From Ruminococcus sp. FMBCY1 (GTDB lineage: Bacteria; Bacillota; Clostridia; Oscillospirales; Acutalibacteraceae), in contig NZ_CP074197.1 in NCBI RefSeq assembly GCF_023921805.1, positions 930,001-994,000 of the forward strand: a DNA stretch of 64,000 nucleotides. Reading direction: 5' to 3'. The stretch's first letter is position 1. Each line of letters begins with the position of its first letter. The position numbers were made by a program, and so were the translations under genes. The notes beneath the pieces were generated by a model that was given only the letters and a program-made list of their open reading frames with translations, had not been told where the DNA came from and ran no database searches. Positions 27,362 to 35,868 of this stretch are shown piece after piece.

Positions 27362-28369
27362 TTGCAGTATGAATATACCATGCCACAAAATATTTTTGAA
27401 GAAAACGGAGAGGTAATGTGTGCCGGTTGGGCCAAAAAACCTTATTTTAATTTTAACAAAGAACTAAGTAAACAGAATAAACACATAAAAGAGAGCGTAA
27501 GTTATTTTTTAAGTACGGGAGAAGTTTCGCTTTATATTTCCACAGAAAACTCAGGTCTTGATTTTTACATAAAAATAGCGCTTGCAAATTTAAAAAACGG
27601 CAATGTAATTTCCGATTTTGCCTACAAAAAACAACTTCTCGGCAGAACAGAACTTCCCGAAAGCAAAGAGAGCGGACAGCTTGTTTTTTCAGACAAGCGC
27701 ATTGAATTTGCCGTAGTAAAGGTTAAAAACGAACGCACCGTAAAATGTAACTTCTATGACTTCGGCGGAAAGGCAGATTTAAGTTTTGAATTTAATATAG
27801 ATGACAAAAGCGGTGATATTTTAGACCAGGTTGCACCGTTTGAGCGTGACAGAAAGTACTTTTATTTCAAACGCTTTATGCCTGTATTCAGCGCAAGCGG
27901 CACAATAAAAGTCGGCAAATCACAATATACGCTAAAAGAAGAAAACACCTCTGTTTATATTGACAGCACATATTATTCAAAGCCAAGACTTCACAGCTAC
28001 CAGCGACTTACAGCAGATTATATGAGAGGCGAAAACCGTTTTTCGCTTAATCTTGCAAGCAGAGTCGGCGACAACCGCAACGGCAGTGAGAACAGCTTTT
28101 TCCTTAACGGAGAATTGCACAAGTTATATAAAATCGAAGTAAAAAATAATGACGGCAGAATTGACCGTCCGTGGTACTTTAAAGGCGGAATTGAAGCAGT
28201 CGACATAACATTTAAACCTAACAAAATCGGCGATAAAGCTATGGTTGCGCAGATGGACAACACTTCCGTCACATTCGGCGTATTGTTCGGCAAACTTAAG
28301 CGTTACGATTATGACGCACCGCTTGTACTTGACAATATTCCCGCACATATGGTATTTAATGAATTTTAA
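27362..28369 (+). CDS. DUF2804 domain protein
   Basis: 335 residues over the full length of the DUF2804 family. The N-terminal LFEENGEVMCAGWAKKPYFNFN-type block is present (as NIFEENGEVMCAGWA), followed by beta-rich lipocalin-like segments; a late block reads DRPWYFKGGIEAVDITF. The function is unknown, and the family is loosely linked to lipid-binding-like folds. The start is TTG, with GGAGGG 8 bp ahead and no closer ATG. It has its own promoter and shares a bidirectional terminator with the next, convergent gene. No signal peptide is seen. Confidence 0.8.
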   Translation: MQYEYTMPQNIFEENGEVMCAGWAKKPYFNFNKELSKQNKHIKESVSYFLSTGEVSLYISTENSGLDFYIKIALANLKNGNVISDFAYKKQLLGRTELPESKESGQLVFSDKRIEFAVVKVKNERTVKCNFYDFGGKADLSFEFNIDDKSGDILDQVAPFERDRKYFYFKRFMPVFSASGTIKVGKSQYTLKEENTSVYIDSTYYSKPRLHSYQRLTADYMRGENRFSLNLASRVGDNRNGSENSFFLNGELHKLYKIEVKNNDGRIDRPWYFKGGIEAVDITFKPNKIGDKAMVAQMDNTSVTFGVLFGKLKRYDYDAPLVLDNIPAHMVFNEF

Positions 28370-28377
28370 TAACAAAA

Positions 28378-28423
28378 ACAGCCTTGACCGTATTTTCACA
28401 TACAATCAAGGCTGTAATTTTTT
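28378..28423. terminator. Bidirectional terminator between DUF2804 gene and 4-TM protein gene
   Basis: ACAGCCTTGA (28378-28387) pairs with TCAAGGCTGT (28406-28415), then AATTTTTTT. On the minus strand TTTTTGTT follows, so it serves both convergent genes. Confidence 0.85.
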
Positions 28424-28427
28424 TAAA

Positions 28428-28910
28428 TTATTTTCTTATGTTCTGCTTTTTGTTGTCGTCAGAAGAATCTTTTGTAAATCGTGCAAATATAGCAATGGTT
28501 GTCAAAAATGAGATAAGAAGATAAATGAGAATTGAAAGTATGGCACCAAGGCTCATTGCAACGCCTGCAATAGCAAGTATGGCCACAATGCCTGCCGCAC
28601 AACAAAGTAAAGATACTATATTTTTTATGTTTCTCTCTCTGTCAAAAAGGCAAAAGAAAAATCCGATTACCGGTATAATAATTAAAATAGGAGTGTACAT
28701 TACATAATTTAAAAATGCATCTCCGAGAGTACCGTCTGCAGTACCGCCGATAAATGACATAAGGTCAAGCACCGAGTAAGAGAAAAATTTGCCGTCTGTA
28801 GTTGCACCCTGAATATACGGCATAGAACATAACATAACTAATAATGCATAAAAAATACATTGTGCAATTCTAAATCTTTTTCTTGTTTTATTTTCAGGAA
28901 TTTTAAGCAT
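28428..28910 (-). CDS. Small four-helix membrane protein, unknown
   Basis: 160 residues with four hydrophobic stretches (about 17-35, 67-90, 97-120 and 121-145), a basic N-terminus and a Lys/Asp-rich C-terminal tail. No family is recognised. GGAGGATATAA precedes ATG. It is divergent from the GH13 enzyme gene and convergent with the DUF2804 gene, so it is transcribed alone. Confidence 0.65.
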   Translation of the reverse strand: MLKIPENKTRKRFRIAQCIFYALLVMLCSMPYIQGATTDGKFFSYSVLDLMSFIGGTADGTLGDAFLNYVMYTPILIIIPVIGFFFCLFDRERNIKNIVSLLCCAAGIVAILAIAGVAMSLGAILSILIYLLISFLTTIAIFARFTKDSSDDNKKQNIRK

Positions 28911-29000
28911 TTATATCCTCCGAAATACGAGTATTCAAACACACAGTGCCGAACACCTCAATTTATTGTTGTAAAATTAATTATAACACATAATTTTCAG

Positions 29001-29029
29001 TTGCACAATAGACAATTTTGTGATATACT
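29001..29029 (+). promoter_or_regulatory. Sigma-A promoter of the cytoplasmic GH13 gene
   Basis: TTGCAC (29001-29006), 17-bp spacer ending in TGA (extended -10), TATACT (29024-29029), 53 bp before the ATG at 29082. Confidence 0.75.
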
Positions 29030-29081
29030 TAATACAGTTTTGTACAAAGTCCTGCAAAACAGAACTGAAAGGAGCCTATTT

Positions 29082-30731
29082 ATGAGCTATATTAACGAAT
29101 CAGTAATTTACAATATATATCCACTCGGCTGGTGCGGAGCGCCAAAACAAAATGACGGTCAGCTTGTTTACCGACTCGACAAGATTTATGATTGGATTCC
29201 TCATTTTAAAAAAATGAGCATTAACTGCATTGTTTTTAATCCGCTTTTTGAAAGCAGTTTTCACGGATACGATACAATCGACTACAAAAAGGTTGACTGT
29301 CGTTTGGGTGATAATGAATCCTTTAAAAAGATTTGTAAAACATTGCACGAAAACGGCATCAAAATCATTCTTGACGGTGTATTTAACCATGTTGGCAGAG
29401 ATTTCTTTGCTTTTAAAGATGTACAGCAGAATTTACAAAATTCACAGTATTGCGGCTGGTTCCAAAATCTCGGATTTTGGGGTTCAAGTCCAAAAGGAGA
29501 TCCGTTCACATATGAGGGTTGGGCAGGTCACTACGACCTTGTTAAACTCAATTTACAGAATCAGGATGTAGTAAACTACCTTCTCGGTGCAGCTGAATTT
29601 TGGATTGACGAATTTGACATTGACGGACTTCGTCTTGACGCTGCCGATGTAATTGACATAGAATTTTTCAAAAAATTAAGAAATACCTGCAAATCTAAAA
29701 AGCCTGATTTTTGGCTTTACGGCGAACTTACACACGGCGACTACAATCATTGGGCAAACAGCGAAACTCTTGATTCCGCAACAAACTACGAATGTTACAA
29801 GGGTATTTACTCAAGCCACAACGACCATAATTATTTTGAAATTGCACATTCGCTTAACCGTCAGTTTGCAAACGGCGGTATTTACAGAAACATTTACACC
29901 TACAACTTTGTAGATAACCACGATGTAAACAGAATTGCAAGCTCATTAAAGGACAAAAATCACCTTAATAATGTTTATACCCTTATGTACACAATGCCTG
30001 GTGTACCGTCAATTTACTATGGCAGTGAATACGGCATTGAGGGTATGAGAACAAACCACAGCGATTACGAACTTCGTCCTTGTCTTGACCTTGACAGTAT
30101 TCCGAATCCAAACTATCAGCTGTTTGACCATATTGTAAAACTCGGCAAAATCAGACTTGCACTTGAGGCTTTGAAGTACGGCGACTTTGCAAATGTAAAA
30201 ATTATGAACGAAAAGCTCGTTTATAAAAGATGGACAAATAATCAGACTGTATTTGTTGCATTCAACCTTACAGACCATGATGAATGGATAGATTTTGACA
30301 CAGGCTGCAACGCAAAACTTACAGATGTTTTAAACGATAACGAGGTTATTGATGTAAACGGTTACTACAATCTTTATATGAAACCGTATTCTGCAAGAAT
30401 TTTGGTTGTAAACGACGGCAGCTTTAAAGTTGATTTTTCTGATAATTCTACAGAAGAAATTACAAAACCTTTCGAAAATACAGAATCAACAGATGCACAG
30501 GTTGAGAAACAGCATTTTTACACAGAAGTAAAGCCGGGTAAATACAGACATTTCAAGGGAAACGAATATGAAGTTATCGGTACTGCTCTGCACAGCGAAA
30601 CAGGAGAAAAACTCGTAGTTTACAAAGCGCTTTACAATGACGGCGGACTTTGGGTAAGACCTTACGATATGTTCAAAGAAATCATTGAAAAAGACGGCAA
30701 AAAAATTCAGAGATTCACTCCGATTGATTAA
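29082..30731 (+). CDS. Cytoplasmic GH13 alpha-glucan hydrolase fused to DUF1653
   Basis: 549 residues, no signal peptide. The GH13 barrel is intact: DGVFNHV (about 98), nucleophile Asp in GLRLDAAD (about 186), acid/base Glu in YGELTH (about 215), and DNHD (about 278-281). A beta domain follows (350-440). Residues about 482-549 match DUF1653 (PGKYRHFKGNEYEV and GGLWVRPYDMF), normally a separate small protein. The enzyme probably trims imported malto-oligosaccharides; the exact specificity is not clear. I chose ATG at 29082, as GGAGCC is well placed and the open frame upstream to 28860 lies over the promoter. Confidence 0.9.
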   Translation: MSYINESVIYNIYPLGWCGAPKQNDGQLVYRLDKIYDWIPHFKKMSINCIVFNPLFESSFHGYDTIDYKKVDCRLGDNESFKKICKTLHENGIKIILDGVFNHVGRDFFAFKDVQQNLQNSQYCGWFQNLGFWGSSPKGDPFTYEGWAGHYDLVKLNLQNQDVVNYLLGAAEFWIDEFDIDGLRLDAADVIDIEFFKKLRNTCKSKKPDFWLYGELTHGDYNHWANSETLDSATNYECYKGIYSSHNDHNYFEIAHSLNRQFANGGIYRNIYTYNFVDNHDVNRIASSLKDKNHLNNVYTLMYTMPGVPSIYYGSEYGIEGMRTNHSDYELRPCLDLDSIPNPNYQLFDHIVKLGKIRLALEALKYGDFANVKIMNEKLVYKRWTNNQTVFVAFNLTDHDEWIDFDTGCNAKLTDVLNDNEVIDVNGYYNLYMKPYSARILVVNDGSFKVDFSDNSTEEITKPFENTESTDAQVEKQHFYTEVKPGKYRHFKGNEYEVIGTALHSETGEKLVVYKALYNDGGLWVRPYDMFKEIIEKDGKKIQRFTPID

Positions 30732-30746
30732 TACTTTATAAAAACT

Positions 30747-30786
30747 AAGCCGACCAACAAGCTTATAATTGCTTATTGGTCGGCTT
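30747..30786. terminator. Bidirectional terminator between GH13 and NUDIX genes
   Basis: AAGCCGACCAA (30747-30757) pairs with TTGGTCGGCTT (30776-30786). T-rich tracts follow on either strand (TAAAATTGACTTTTTT on plus; AGTTTTTA on minus). Confidence 0.8.
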
Positions 30787-30815
30787 TAAAATTGACTTTT
30801 TTGCATATTATAGAA

Positions 30816-31244
30816 TTATTTTTCCTGTAAATACTTTTCTATCAATTTCGGTTGTATCAACGGATATGTCCAGTTCTCAGGCAATTCATCCATAAGAACC
30901 ACTTTCTCCATTTCACTATGTAATTCTTTCGCAAACTCTGTTATCTCTGCAAAACAAAGCAGTCCAAACGTTTCTTCACCTGTATCATTTACTCTGGTTT
31001 TACCTGTTACTGAATAAACACAGATTGGCTTTATCTCAAATCTGACTGCACCTGTTTCTTCCTGCAATTCTCTTTTAGCAGTTTCAAGAATATTCTCACC
31101 GGCTTCTCTATGTCCTCCCGGTACTTCATATGTATCTCTTTCTTTATGCTTGCAAAATACCCACTTGCCGTTACTCTGTGAGATTACTACTGCAAATCTC
31201 AATAGTTCATCATTAACTGTATCATAAAATTTTACTTTCAACAT
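30816..31244 (-). CDS. NUDIX hydrolase
   Basis: 142 residues with a complete Nudix box: GGHREAGENILETAKRELQEETG (the G-x5-E-x7-REUxEExGU pattern). These enzymes cleave nucleoside-diphosphate-linked compounds; the substrate here is unknown. It starts 21 bp after the HAD phosphatase gene and is probably co-transcribed with it. Both genes use more ATA, CTA and TTA codons than the surrounding housekeeping genes, which suggests acquisition from elsewhere. Confidence 0.9.
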   Translation of the reverse strand: MLKVKFYDTVNDELLRFAVVISQSNGKWVFCKHKERDTYEVPGGHREAGENILETAKRELQEETGAVRFEIKPICVYSVTGKTRVNDTGEETFGLLCFAEITEFAKELHSEMEKVVLMDELPENWTYPLIQPKLIEKYLQEK

Positions 31245-31265
31245 ATTTTCTCTCCATTTACATAT

Positions 31266-32042
31266 CTATAATATTTCATTCTCAATAAAATCCGCAATAC
31301 CATCTTCATCATTTGAACCAATTACAATATCAGCTCTCTCTTTCACTTCATCAATTGCATTCCCCATTGCAACACCTATTCCACATAATTCCAGCATCCC
31401 AATATCCGCATAGTCATCTCCAAAAACAATAATTGAATCTATACTAAATCCACATACTTCCGTAATCTTTATAATTGCGTTTTCTTTCGTCACATTCTTT
31501 TTTGTGAACTTGTACCAAAATCCATCAGAGAAACGAATACAATCACAATCAGAGAGTCTATGAGCTAATTCATCTGCTTTATCTTGATTAAATATTTCAA
31601 CACACATTTTCAATGAACATTCGTTAAAATCTGAAAAATCTGTATAAATACTATCTCCCCAGCTCTTATCCAACTTCTTAGGATCTATTTTATAATTCCA
31701 ATAATGTGCATCTATTGTGTCTATCGTAATTTCGCAATCATTTCCACAAATATTTCTTGCCATGTCAATCATCACATTCGTTTCTTCTTTGGAAAATTCT
31801 GCCCTATAAATATATTCTGTTTTGTATTTTACCAATGCCCCTCCACTCGATATTAAAATATCGGGCATTAATTCATTTAAATACACTAAAGAATTCTGTT
31901 CACTTCTAGAGGTAGAGACACCTATCAATATATCATTTTCCTTGCATTTTTTTAGAGCTAATAATGTTTTACTTGACATTGTTTTGTCACTCTGTAATAA
32001 AGTTCCGTCTAAATCAAATAATAGAAGTTTGCATTTCTTCAT
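31266..32042 (-). CDS. Cof-type HAD-IIB phosphatase
   Basis: 258 residues. HAD motif I is LLLFDLDGTLLQSD, motif II is GVSTSR, and motif IV is IIVFGDDYADIGML; GIGVAMGNAIDEVKERAD is typical of Cof-type sugar-phosphate or flavin-mononucleotide phosphatases. The frame is open back to 32069, but ATG at 32042 has AAAGGAAA ahead and starts right at the family's N-terminus (MKKCKLLLFDLDGT). The substrate is not predictable. It is followed by a NUDIX gene in the same direction. Confidence 0.9.
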   Translation of the reverse strand: MKKCKLLLFDLDGTLLQSDKTMSSKTLLALKKCKENDILIGVSTSRSEQNSLVYLNELMPDILISSGGALVKYKTEYIYRAEFSKEETNVMIDMARNICGNDCEITIDTIDAHYWNYKIDPKKLDKSWGDSIYTDFSDFNECSLKMCVEIFNQDKADELAHRLSDCDCIRFSDGFWYKFTKKNVTKENAIIKITEVCGFSIDSIIVFGDDYADIGMLELCGIGVAMGNAIDEVKERADIVIGSNDEDGIADFIENEIL

Positions 32043-32126
32043 ATCATTTTTCCTTTCCGTTCTTCTCAATAATTACATTTGCATTAATTACTCTCCCCCA
32101 CAAACAGAGTCATTTGATAAAGCAAA

Positions 32127-32160
32127 TGCCGGAAACTCGCATAAATTTAGGTTTTCGGCA
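32127..32160 (-). terminator. Hairpin after mutS2
   Basis: On the minus strand TGCCGAAAAC pairs with GTTTCCGGCA (one mismatch) about 10 bp after the mutS2 stop, then TTTGCTTTATC. The T-run is loose, so it is a weaker terminator candidate. Confidence 0.5.
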
Positions 32161-32170
32161 TTTTAATCCA

Positions 32171-34531
32171 TTATTTCAACTCAACAATAGTTACGCCGCT
32201 TTCGCCCTCGCCGAAAACGCCGAGTCTAAAACTTTTGACGGCTTTATGAGTTCTAAGGAATGATTGAATTTCTCTTCTTAATACGCCTGTACCCTTGCCG
32301 TGAATAATAGTAAGTTGGTTAATATTCATAAGTACGGCATTGTCGATTGCCTTGTCAACAATCATAATTGCGTCAAAGGCGGTTTCGCCACGAACATCCA
32401 CTTCCGTAGTCGGGCGAACATCAAGAGTACTGTGTACATTTCTTTTTGCGGAATACTGCGGTGGCTGTTGCTTTTTCTCTTTAATAAGTCGGAGATTATC
32501 AATTTTCACTCTTGTTTTTATAATGCCTGCCTGCACAAGAACCATTCCGTCTTTTGTCGGCGGCGCAAGTACGGTTGCGTTTTTGTCAATGTCAAAAATA
32601 AGCACACTGTCGCCTACCTTAAGCGGCCTTGGCAATTTGTACTTTTCGCCGTCCGACTGTTTTTTCATAACAGGGTCAGCATTATTTTCCATTGTATTGA
32701 GATTCTTTTTGAGCTTTGCACGAGCCTCGGCAGACATCTCTTTTGCCTTTCGTGCCTTATCAAGTTCTTCCACCAAAGCGTCAGCCTGCGCTCTTGTCCT
32801 CGAAATAATGCGCTGTGCCTCTTGTTTTGCTCTCTCAATTTCACGCTCGGCATTCTCTTTTGCTCTGCGAATTTCATTTTCCGCCTTTTGCTTTTCTGTG
32901 TTTGCTTTTGCGGTGAGGCGGTTTGCGTTTTCAATCTGCTTTTCAAGGCTTTGTCTGCGTTTTTCAAGAGTACCGACAACATCTTCAAACTGTCGGCTTT
33001 CGCTTGAAACAAGCTCTTTTGCTCTCTCAACAATTTCATCATCCATACCGAGCCTTTTGGTGATTGCAAAAGCGTTACTCTTACCGGGCACGCCAATCAA
33101 AAGTCTGTATGTTGGTCTTAAAGTTGTAACATCAAATTCACAGCAAGCATTTTCTACGCCCTCGGTACGCAAAGCAAATTCCTTTAATTCCGCATAATGG
33201 GTTGTACTTGCAATTTTTGCATGCTTATCCCTTAATTTTTCAAGAATTGAAATTGCAAGCGCCGCACCCTCGACAGGGTCGGTACCTGCACCGAGTTCAT
33301 CTATCAGCACAAGCGAGCCTGAATTTGCAAGTTTGATAATCTGAATAATATTAGTCATATGTGCCGAGAATGTAGACAGCGACTGCTCAATACTCTGCTC
33401 GTCGCCAATATCGACAAGCACTCTGCGGAATACCGAAAGCTCGCTGTTGTCTGCGCACGGCACAAGAAGTCCGCACATAGCCATAAGTGTGAGCAAACCG
33501 AGAGTTTTTAATGTAACGGTCTTACCGCCTGTATTAGGGCCTGTGATTACAAGTGTATCAAAATTCTTTCCGAGAACAATATCAACAGGTACAACCTTGT
33601 CTTTGTCTATAATCGGGTGTCTTGCCTGTTTTAAATCCACAATGCCCCTGTCATTCATAATCGGCATTGAAGCTCTCATATTATATGCGAGGTTTGCCTT
33701 TGCAAATACAAAATTAAGTATAGCAAGGTTTTTGTAGCTTGCTATGATTGCGTCTGCGAAATCACCTGCATTTGCGGAAAGCTCAAACAAAATTCTCTCG
33801 ATTTCGTCCTCTTCTTTTGAACGCAAAAGTTTTATATCATTATTTGCCTGCACAACGCCCATCGGCTCAATAAATACGGTCGCACCGCTTGCCGAGGTAT
33901 CATGCACAAGTCCAGGAACATTGCCCCTGCATTCACTTCTTACAGGCACAACATATCTGCCGTCACGCTGAGTTACGATAGCGTCCTGCAAATACTTAAG
34001 ATATTGTGTGCTGTGAATAATTTTATCAAGCACTTCTCTTGCCTTTGAGGATGCTGTACGAATTTTTCTGCGTATATCCGCAAGCGTTGAACTTGCTTTA
34101 TCTGAAATTTCGTCCTCGCTTATAATAGCGTTTGTAATTTTCTCTTCAAGAAATTTATTCGACACAAGACCGCTGAAATATCCGTCCAGTGTAGTTTCCG
34201 TAGATGCAAATTTTGAATGCCATTCCTTTACGGAACGGATAATTCTAAGCGTTTCGGCAATCTGTAAAAGTTCACCTGTAGAAAGACAGCCGCCCGCCTC
34301 TGCTCTGCGTAATGCATTTGCACAATTTTTTGCACCGCCGAATGACGGTGTTCCGTATTTTCCGCTTAAAACAACCGCATCATCGGTTTGTTTTAACAAT
34401 TTTTTAACTTTTTCAAGTTCAAACTGCGGTTCAAGCGACAACGCCATTTCTTTAGCGTCATCAATACTTGTCTGATCCGCAAGTAATTTTAAAATCTTGT
34501 CAAGTTCAAGAGTTTTATAATGTCTGTTCAT
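32171..34531 (-). CDS. mutS2: MutS2 family ATPase/endonuclease
   Basis: 786 residues. The N-terminal MutS core and clamp come first, then the ATPase: Walker A TGPNTGGKT and LVLIDELGAGTDP. A long coiled coil follows (about 515-620, Glu/Lys/Arg/Ala-rich). The C-terminal Smr nuclease domain begins VDVRGETAFDA and contains the HGKGTGVLR motif. MutS2 suppresses recombination and, in Bacillus, rescues collided ribosomes. It is the last gene of the phoH-ybeY-dgkA-era-recO run, 15 bp after recO. Confidence 0.95.
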   Translation of the reverse strand: MNRHYKTLELDKILKLLADQTSIDDAKEMALSLEPQFELEKVKKLLKQTDDAVVLSGKYGTPSFGGAKNCANALRRAEAGGCLSTGELLQIAETLRIIRSVKEWHSKFASTETTLDGYFSGLVSNKFLEEKITNAIISEDEISDKASSTLADIRRKIRTASSKAREVLDKIIHSTQYLKYLQDAIVTQRDGRYVVPVRSECRGNVPGLVHDTSASGATVFIEPMGVVQANNDIKLLRSKEEDEIERILFELSANAGDFADAIIASYKNLAILNFVFAKANLAYNMRASMPIMNDRGIVDLKQARHPIIDKDKVVPVDIVLGKNFDTLVITGPNTGGKTVTLKTLGLLTLMAMCGLLVPCADNSELSVFRRVLVDIGDEQSIEQSLSTFSAHMTNIIQIIKLANSGSLVLIDELGAGTDPVEGAALAISILEKLRDKHAKIASTTHYAELKEFALRTEGVENACCEFDVTTLRPTYRLLIGVPGKSNAFAITKRLGMDDEIVERAKELVSSESRQFEDVVGTLEKRRQSLEKQIENANRLTAKANTEKQKAENEIRRAKENAEREIERAKQEAQRIISRTRAQADALVEELDKARKAKEMSAEARAKLKKNLNTMENNADPVMKKQSDGEKYKLPRPLKVGDSVLIFDIDKNATVLAPPTKDGMVLVQAGIIKTRVKIDNLRLIKEKKQQPPQYSAKRNVHSTLDVRPTTEVDVRGETAFDAIMIVDKAIDNAVLMNINQLTIIHGKGTGVLRREIQSFLRTHKAVKSFRLGVFGEGESGVTIVELK

Positions 34532-34546
34532 ATAATCATACCTAAA

Positions 34547-35290
34547 TTAACTTATAGTTTTATAAAAATTAAGCGTTGAAAAATCCTTTTCAAACATATA
34601 TTTTAAATAATTTTCGCTCGCCTCGTTAAGTACATCAAGGTCGCTTTCAGGTAATGCAAAAGAAAAAAGTTTATTGTCATCGGCATAAACAGTATGCCTT
34701 AAAGCCGTAAGAGATGAACGGTTGAGCAAAATCTTCATATCTCCGTTTTCACGGTGACAATCCGCACATTCAATAGTGCCGCTTTTGGGAATAAAAAACA
34801 TATTGTCACACAAATATTCACCGCAAATTCTGCACATTCTAAGGTCAGGCATATATCCCGCAAGACTTGCAAGGCGCATTTCAAGGCACGGTTTAATAAG
34901 CTGTGGCGAACGCTTATTTTCCGACAAAAGATATAAGGAATTTAAAATTAATTTCAAAAATTCCTCCGAATTTTGCTCACGGGGACAAATTGTAATTGCA
35001 AGCTCGCAAAAATACTGCGCAAGGCAGGTTTTTACAACATCTCCCCTAAGTTTTGAAAAAATCCTTTCGGGAATCGCATCACCGATTATGTAGCTCTCCC
35101 GACCTTTATACACGGTAAGTCGGGAGTATGTGAGTAAGGAGGTAGCCGCACACTTTTGATTTTTAATATTTTTAGCGCCACGGACAAAAGCCTTGATAAT
35201 GCCGTTAGTTGCGGTCAGAGCGTGAACGAGTTTATCCTGTTCACCTATATTTTGCTCTTTCACTATCAGCCCCATCGTCTGGAATTTCAT
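34547..35290 (-). CDS. recO: DNA repair protein RecO
   Basis: 247 residues. The N-terminal OB fold begins FQTMGLIVKEQNIGEQDKLVHAL, then an all-helical part and a Cys4 zinc site (CRIC and CADC with spacing typical of RecO). RecO loads RecA with RecR. GAGGAAACCG precedes ATG. Its first 50 bp overlap the end of the small yqzL gene. The era-yqzL-recO order is as in Bacillus. Confidence 0.94.
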   Translation of the reverse strand: MKFQTMGLIVKEQNIGEQDKLVHALTATNGIIKAFVRGAKNIKNQKCAATSLLTYSRLTVYKGRESYIIGDAIPERIFSKLRGDVVKTCLAQYFCELAITICPREQNSEEFLKLILNSLYLLSENKRSPQLIKPCLEMRLASLAGYMPDLRMCRICGEYLCDNMFFIPKSGTIECADCHRENGDMKILLNRSSLTALRHTVYADDNKLFSFALPESDLDVLNEASENYLKYMFEKDFSTLNFYKTIS

Positions 35291-35414
35291 CGGTTTCCTC
35301 CCTGAGAATTGTATCTGCGCCCAAATCTTTGGTATCCTGAATACTTTTATACCTTAAATAATCGAGCACATTGCCTGTTGTAAAAAATGCATTCCACATA
35401 TACCATTCATCCAT
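35241..35414 (-). CDS. yqzL: YqzL-like small protein
   Basis: 57 residues. The core MWNAFFTTGNVLDYLRYK resembles the YqzL family (short Firmicute proteins with an F..TGN...YL pattern), found between era and recO as here. The function is unknown. I chose ATG at 35414, with GGAGG 8 bp ahead. The C-terminal acidic extension (EETDEIPDDGADSE) is longer than in Bacillus and runs 50 bp into recO; a shorter true product cannot be excluded, but no earlier stop exists in this frame. Confidence 0.7.
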   Translation of the reverse strand: MDEWYMWNAFFTTGNVLDYLRYKSIQDTKDLGADTILREETDEIPDDGADSERAKYR

Positions 35415-35472
35415 AAAAAACACCTCCGATTGTAGTGTTTCACAAATGAACGAATTTATATTATGAAAATTA

Positions 35473-35868
35473 TTACAACTGTGTTTTTTGGAATTTTTTC
35501 TCTTGCTTTATGGTATCAAGTGTAAAGCAACTGATATTTTTATAAGCTTCCTCAATGCACTTCATAGCAAGCTGTGCATAACCGTAATTTTGAAATTGCG
35601 GAAGTATAAACAAAGGTGAAATTCGTCTTGTGCTTTTATCAATTTCAACAATCCTTACAGCACCTATTATTTCTTCATCTTTCATAATAAAATAATATTT
35701 TGTAAAAGATTGCCGAAATTTGTTCTGTATTACTTCTACCGTTTCACAAGCAGGGTTTGTATCATAATCACGATACCTTGTTAAAATATCATAAAAAGCT
35801 ATTCTTTGCATATCACAAATTTTTTGGCAATCTGCAAAATCCGCTAATTTTATATATATGCTCATCAT
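35473..35868 (-). CDS. GNAT acetyltransferase, C-terminally truncated
   Basis: 131 residues. Secondary structure and motifs follow the GNAT fold: IGAVRIVEID, then ISPLFILPQFQNYGYAQLAMKCIEEAY (acetyl-CoA loop Q-x-x-GYA). The usual last strand with the 'YEKLGF' type motif is missing: after FTLDTIKQE the protein ends in KKFQKTQL, and neither other frame restores it. The start overlaps the era stop (ATGA), so it is translationally coupled. It is an unusual insert between era and yqzL. Activity is doubtful. Confidence 0.7.
   Translation of the reverse strand: MMSIYIKLADFADCQKICDMQRIAFYDILTRYRDYDTNPACETVEVIQNKFRQSFTKYYFIMKDEEIIGAVRIVEIDKSTRRISPLFILPQFQNYGYAQLAMKCIEEAYKNISCFTLDTIKQEKKFQKTQL

Noticed and set aside
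28860..29081. 74-residue N-terminal extension of the cytoplasmic GH13 enzyme
   Set aside because: The extension lies upstream of and across the promoter (29001-29029), has no ribosome site, and the family N-terminus begins at MSYINESVIYNIYPLG with GGAGCC ahead.
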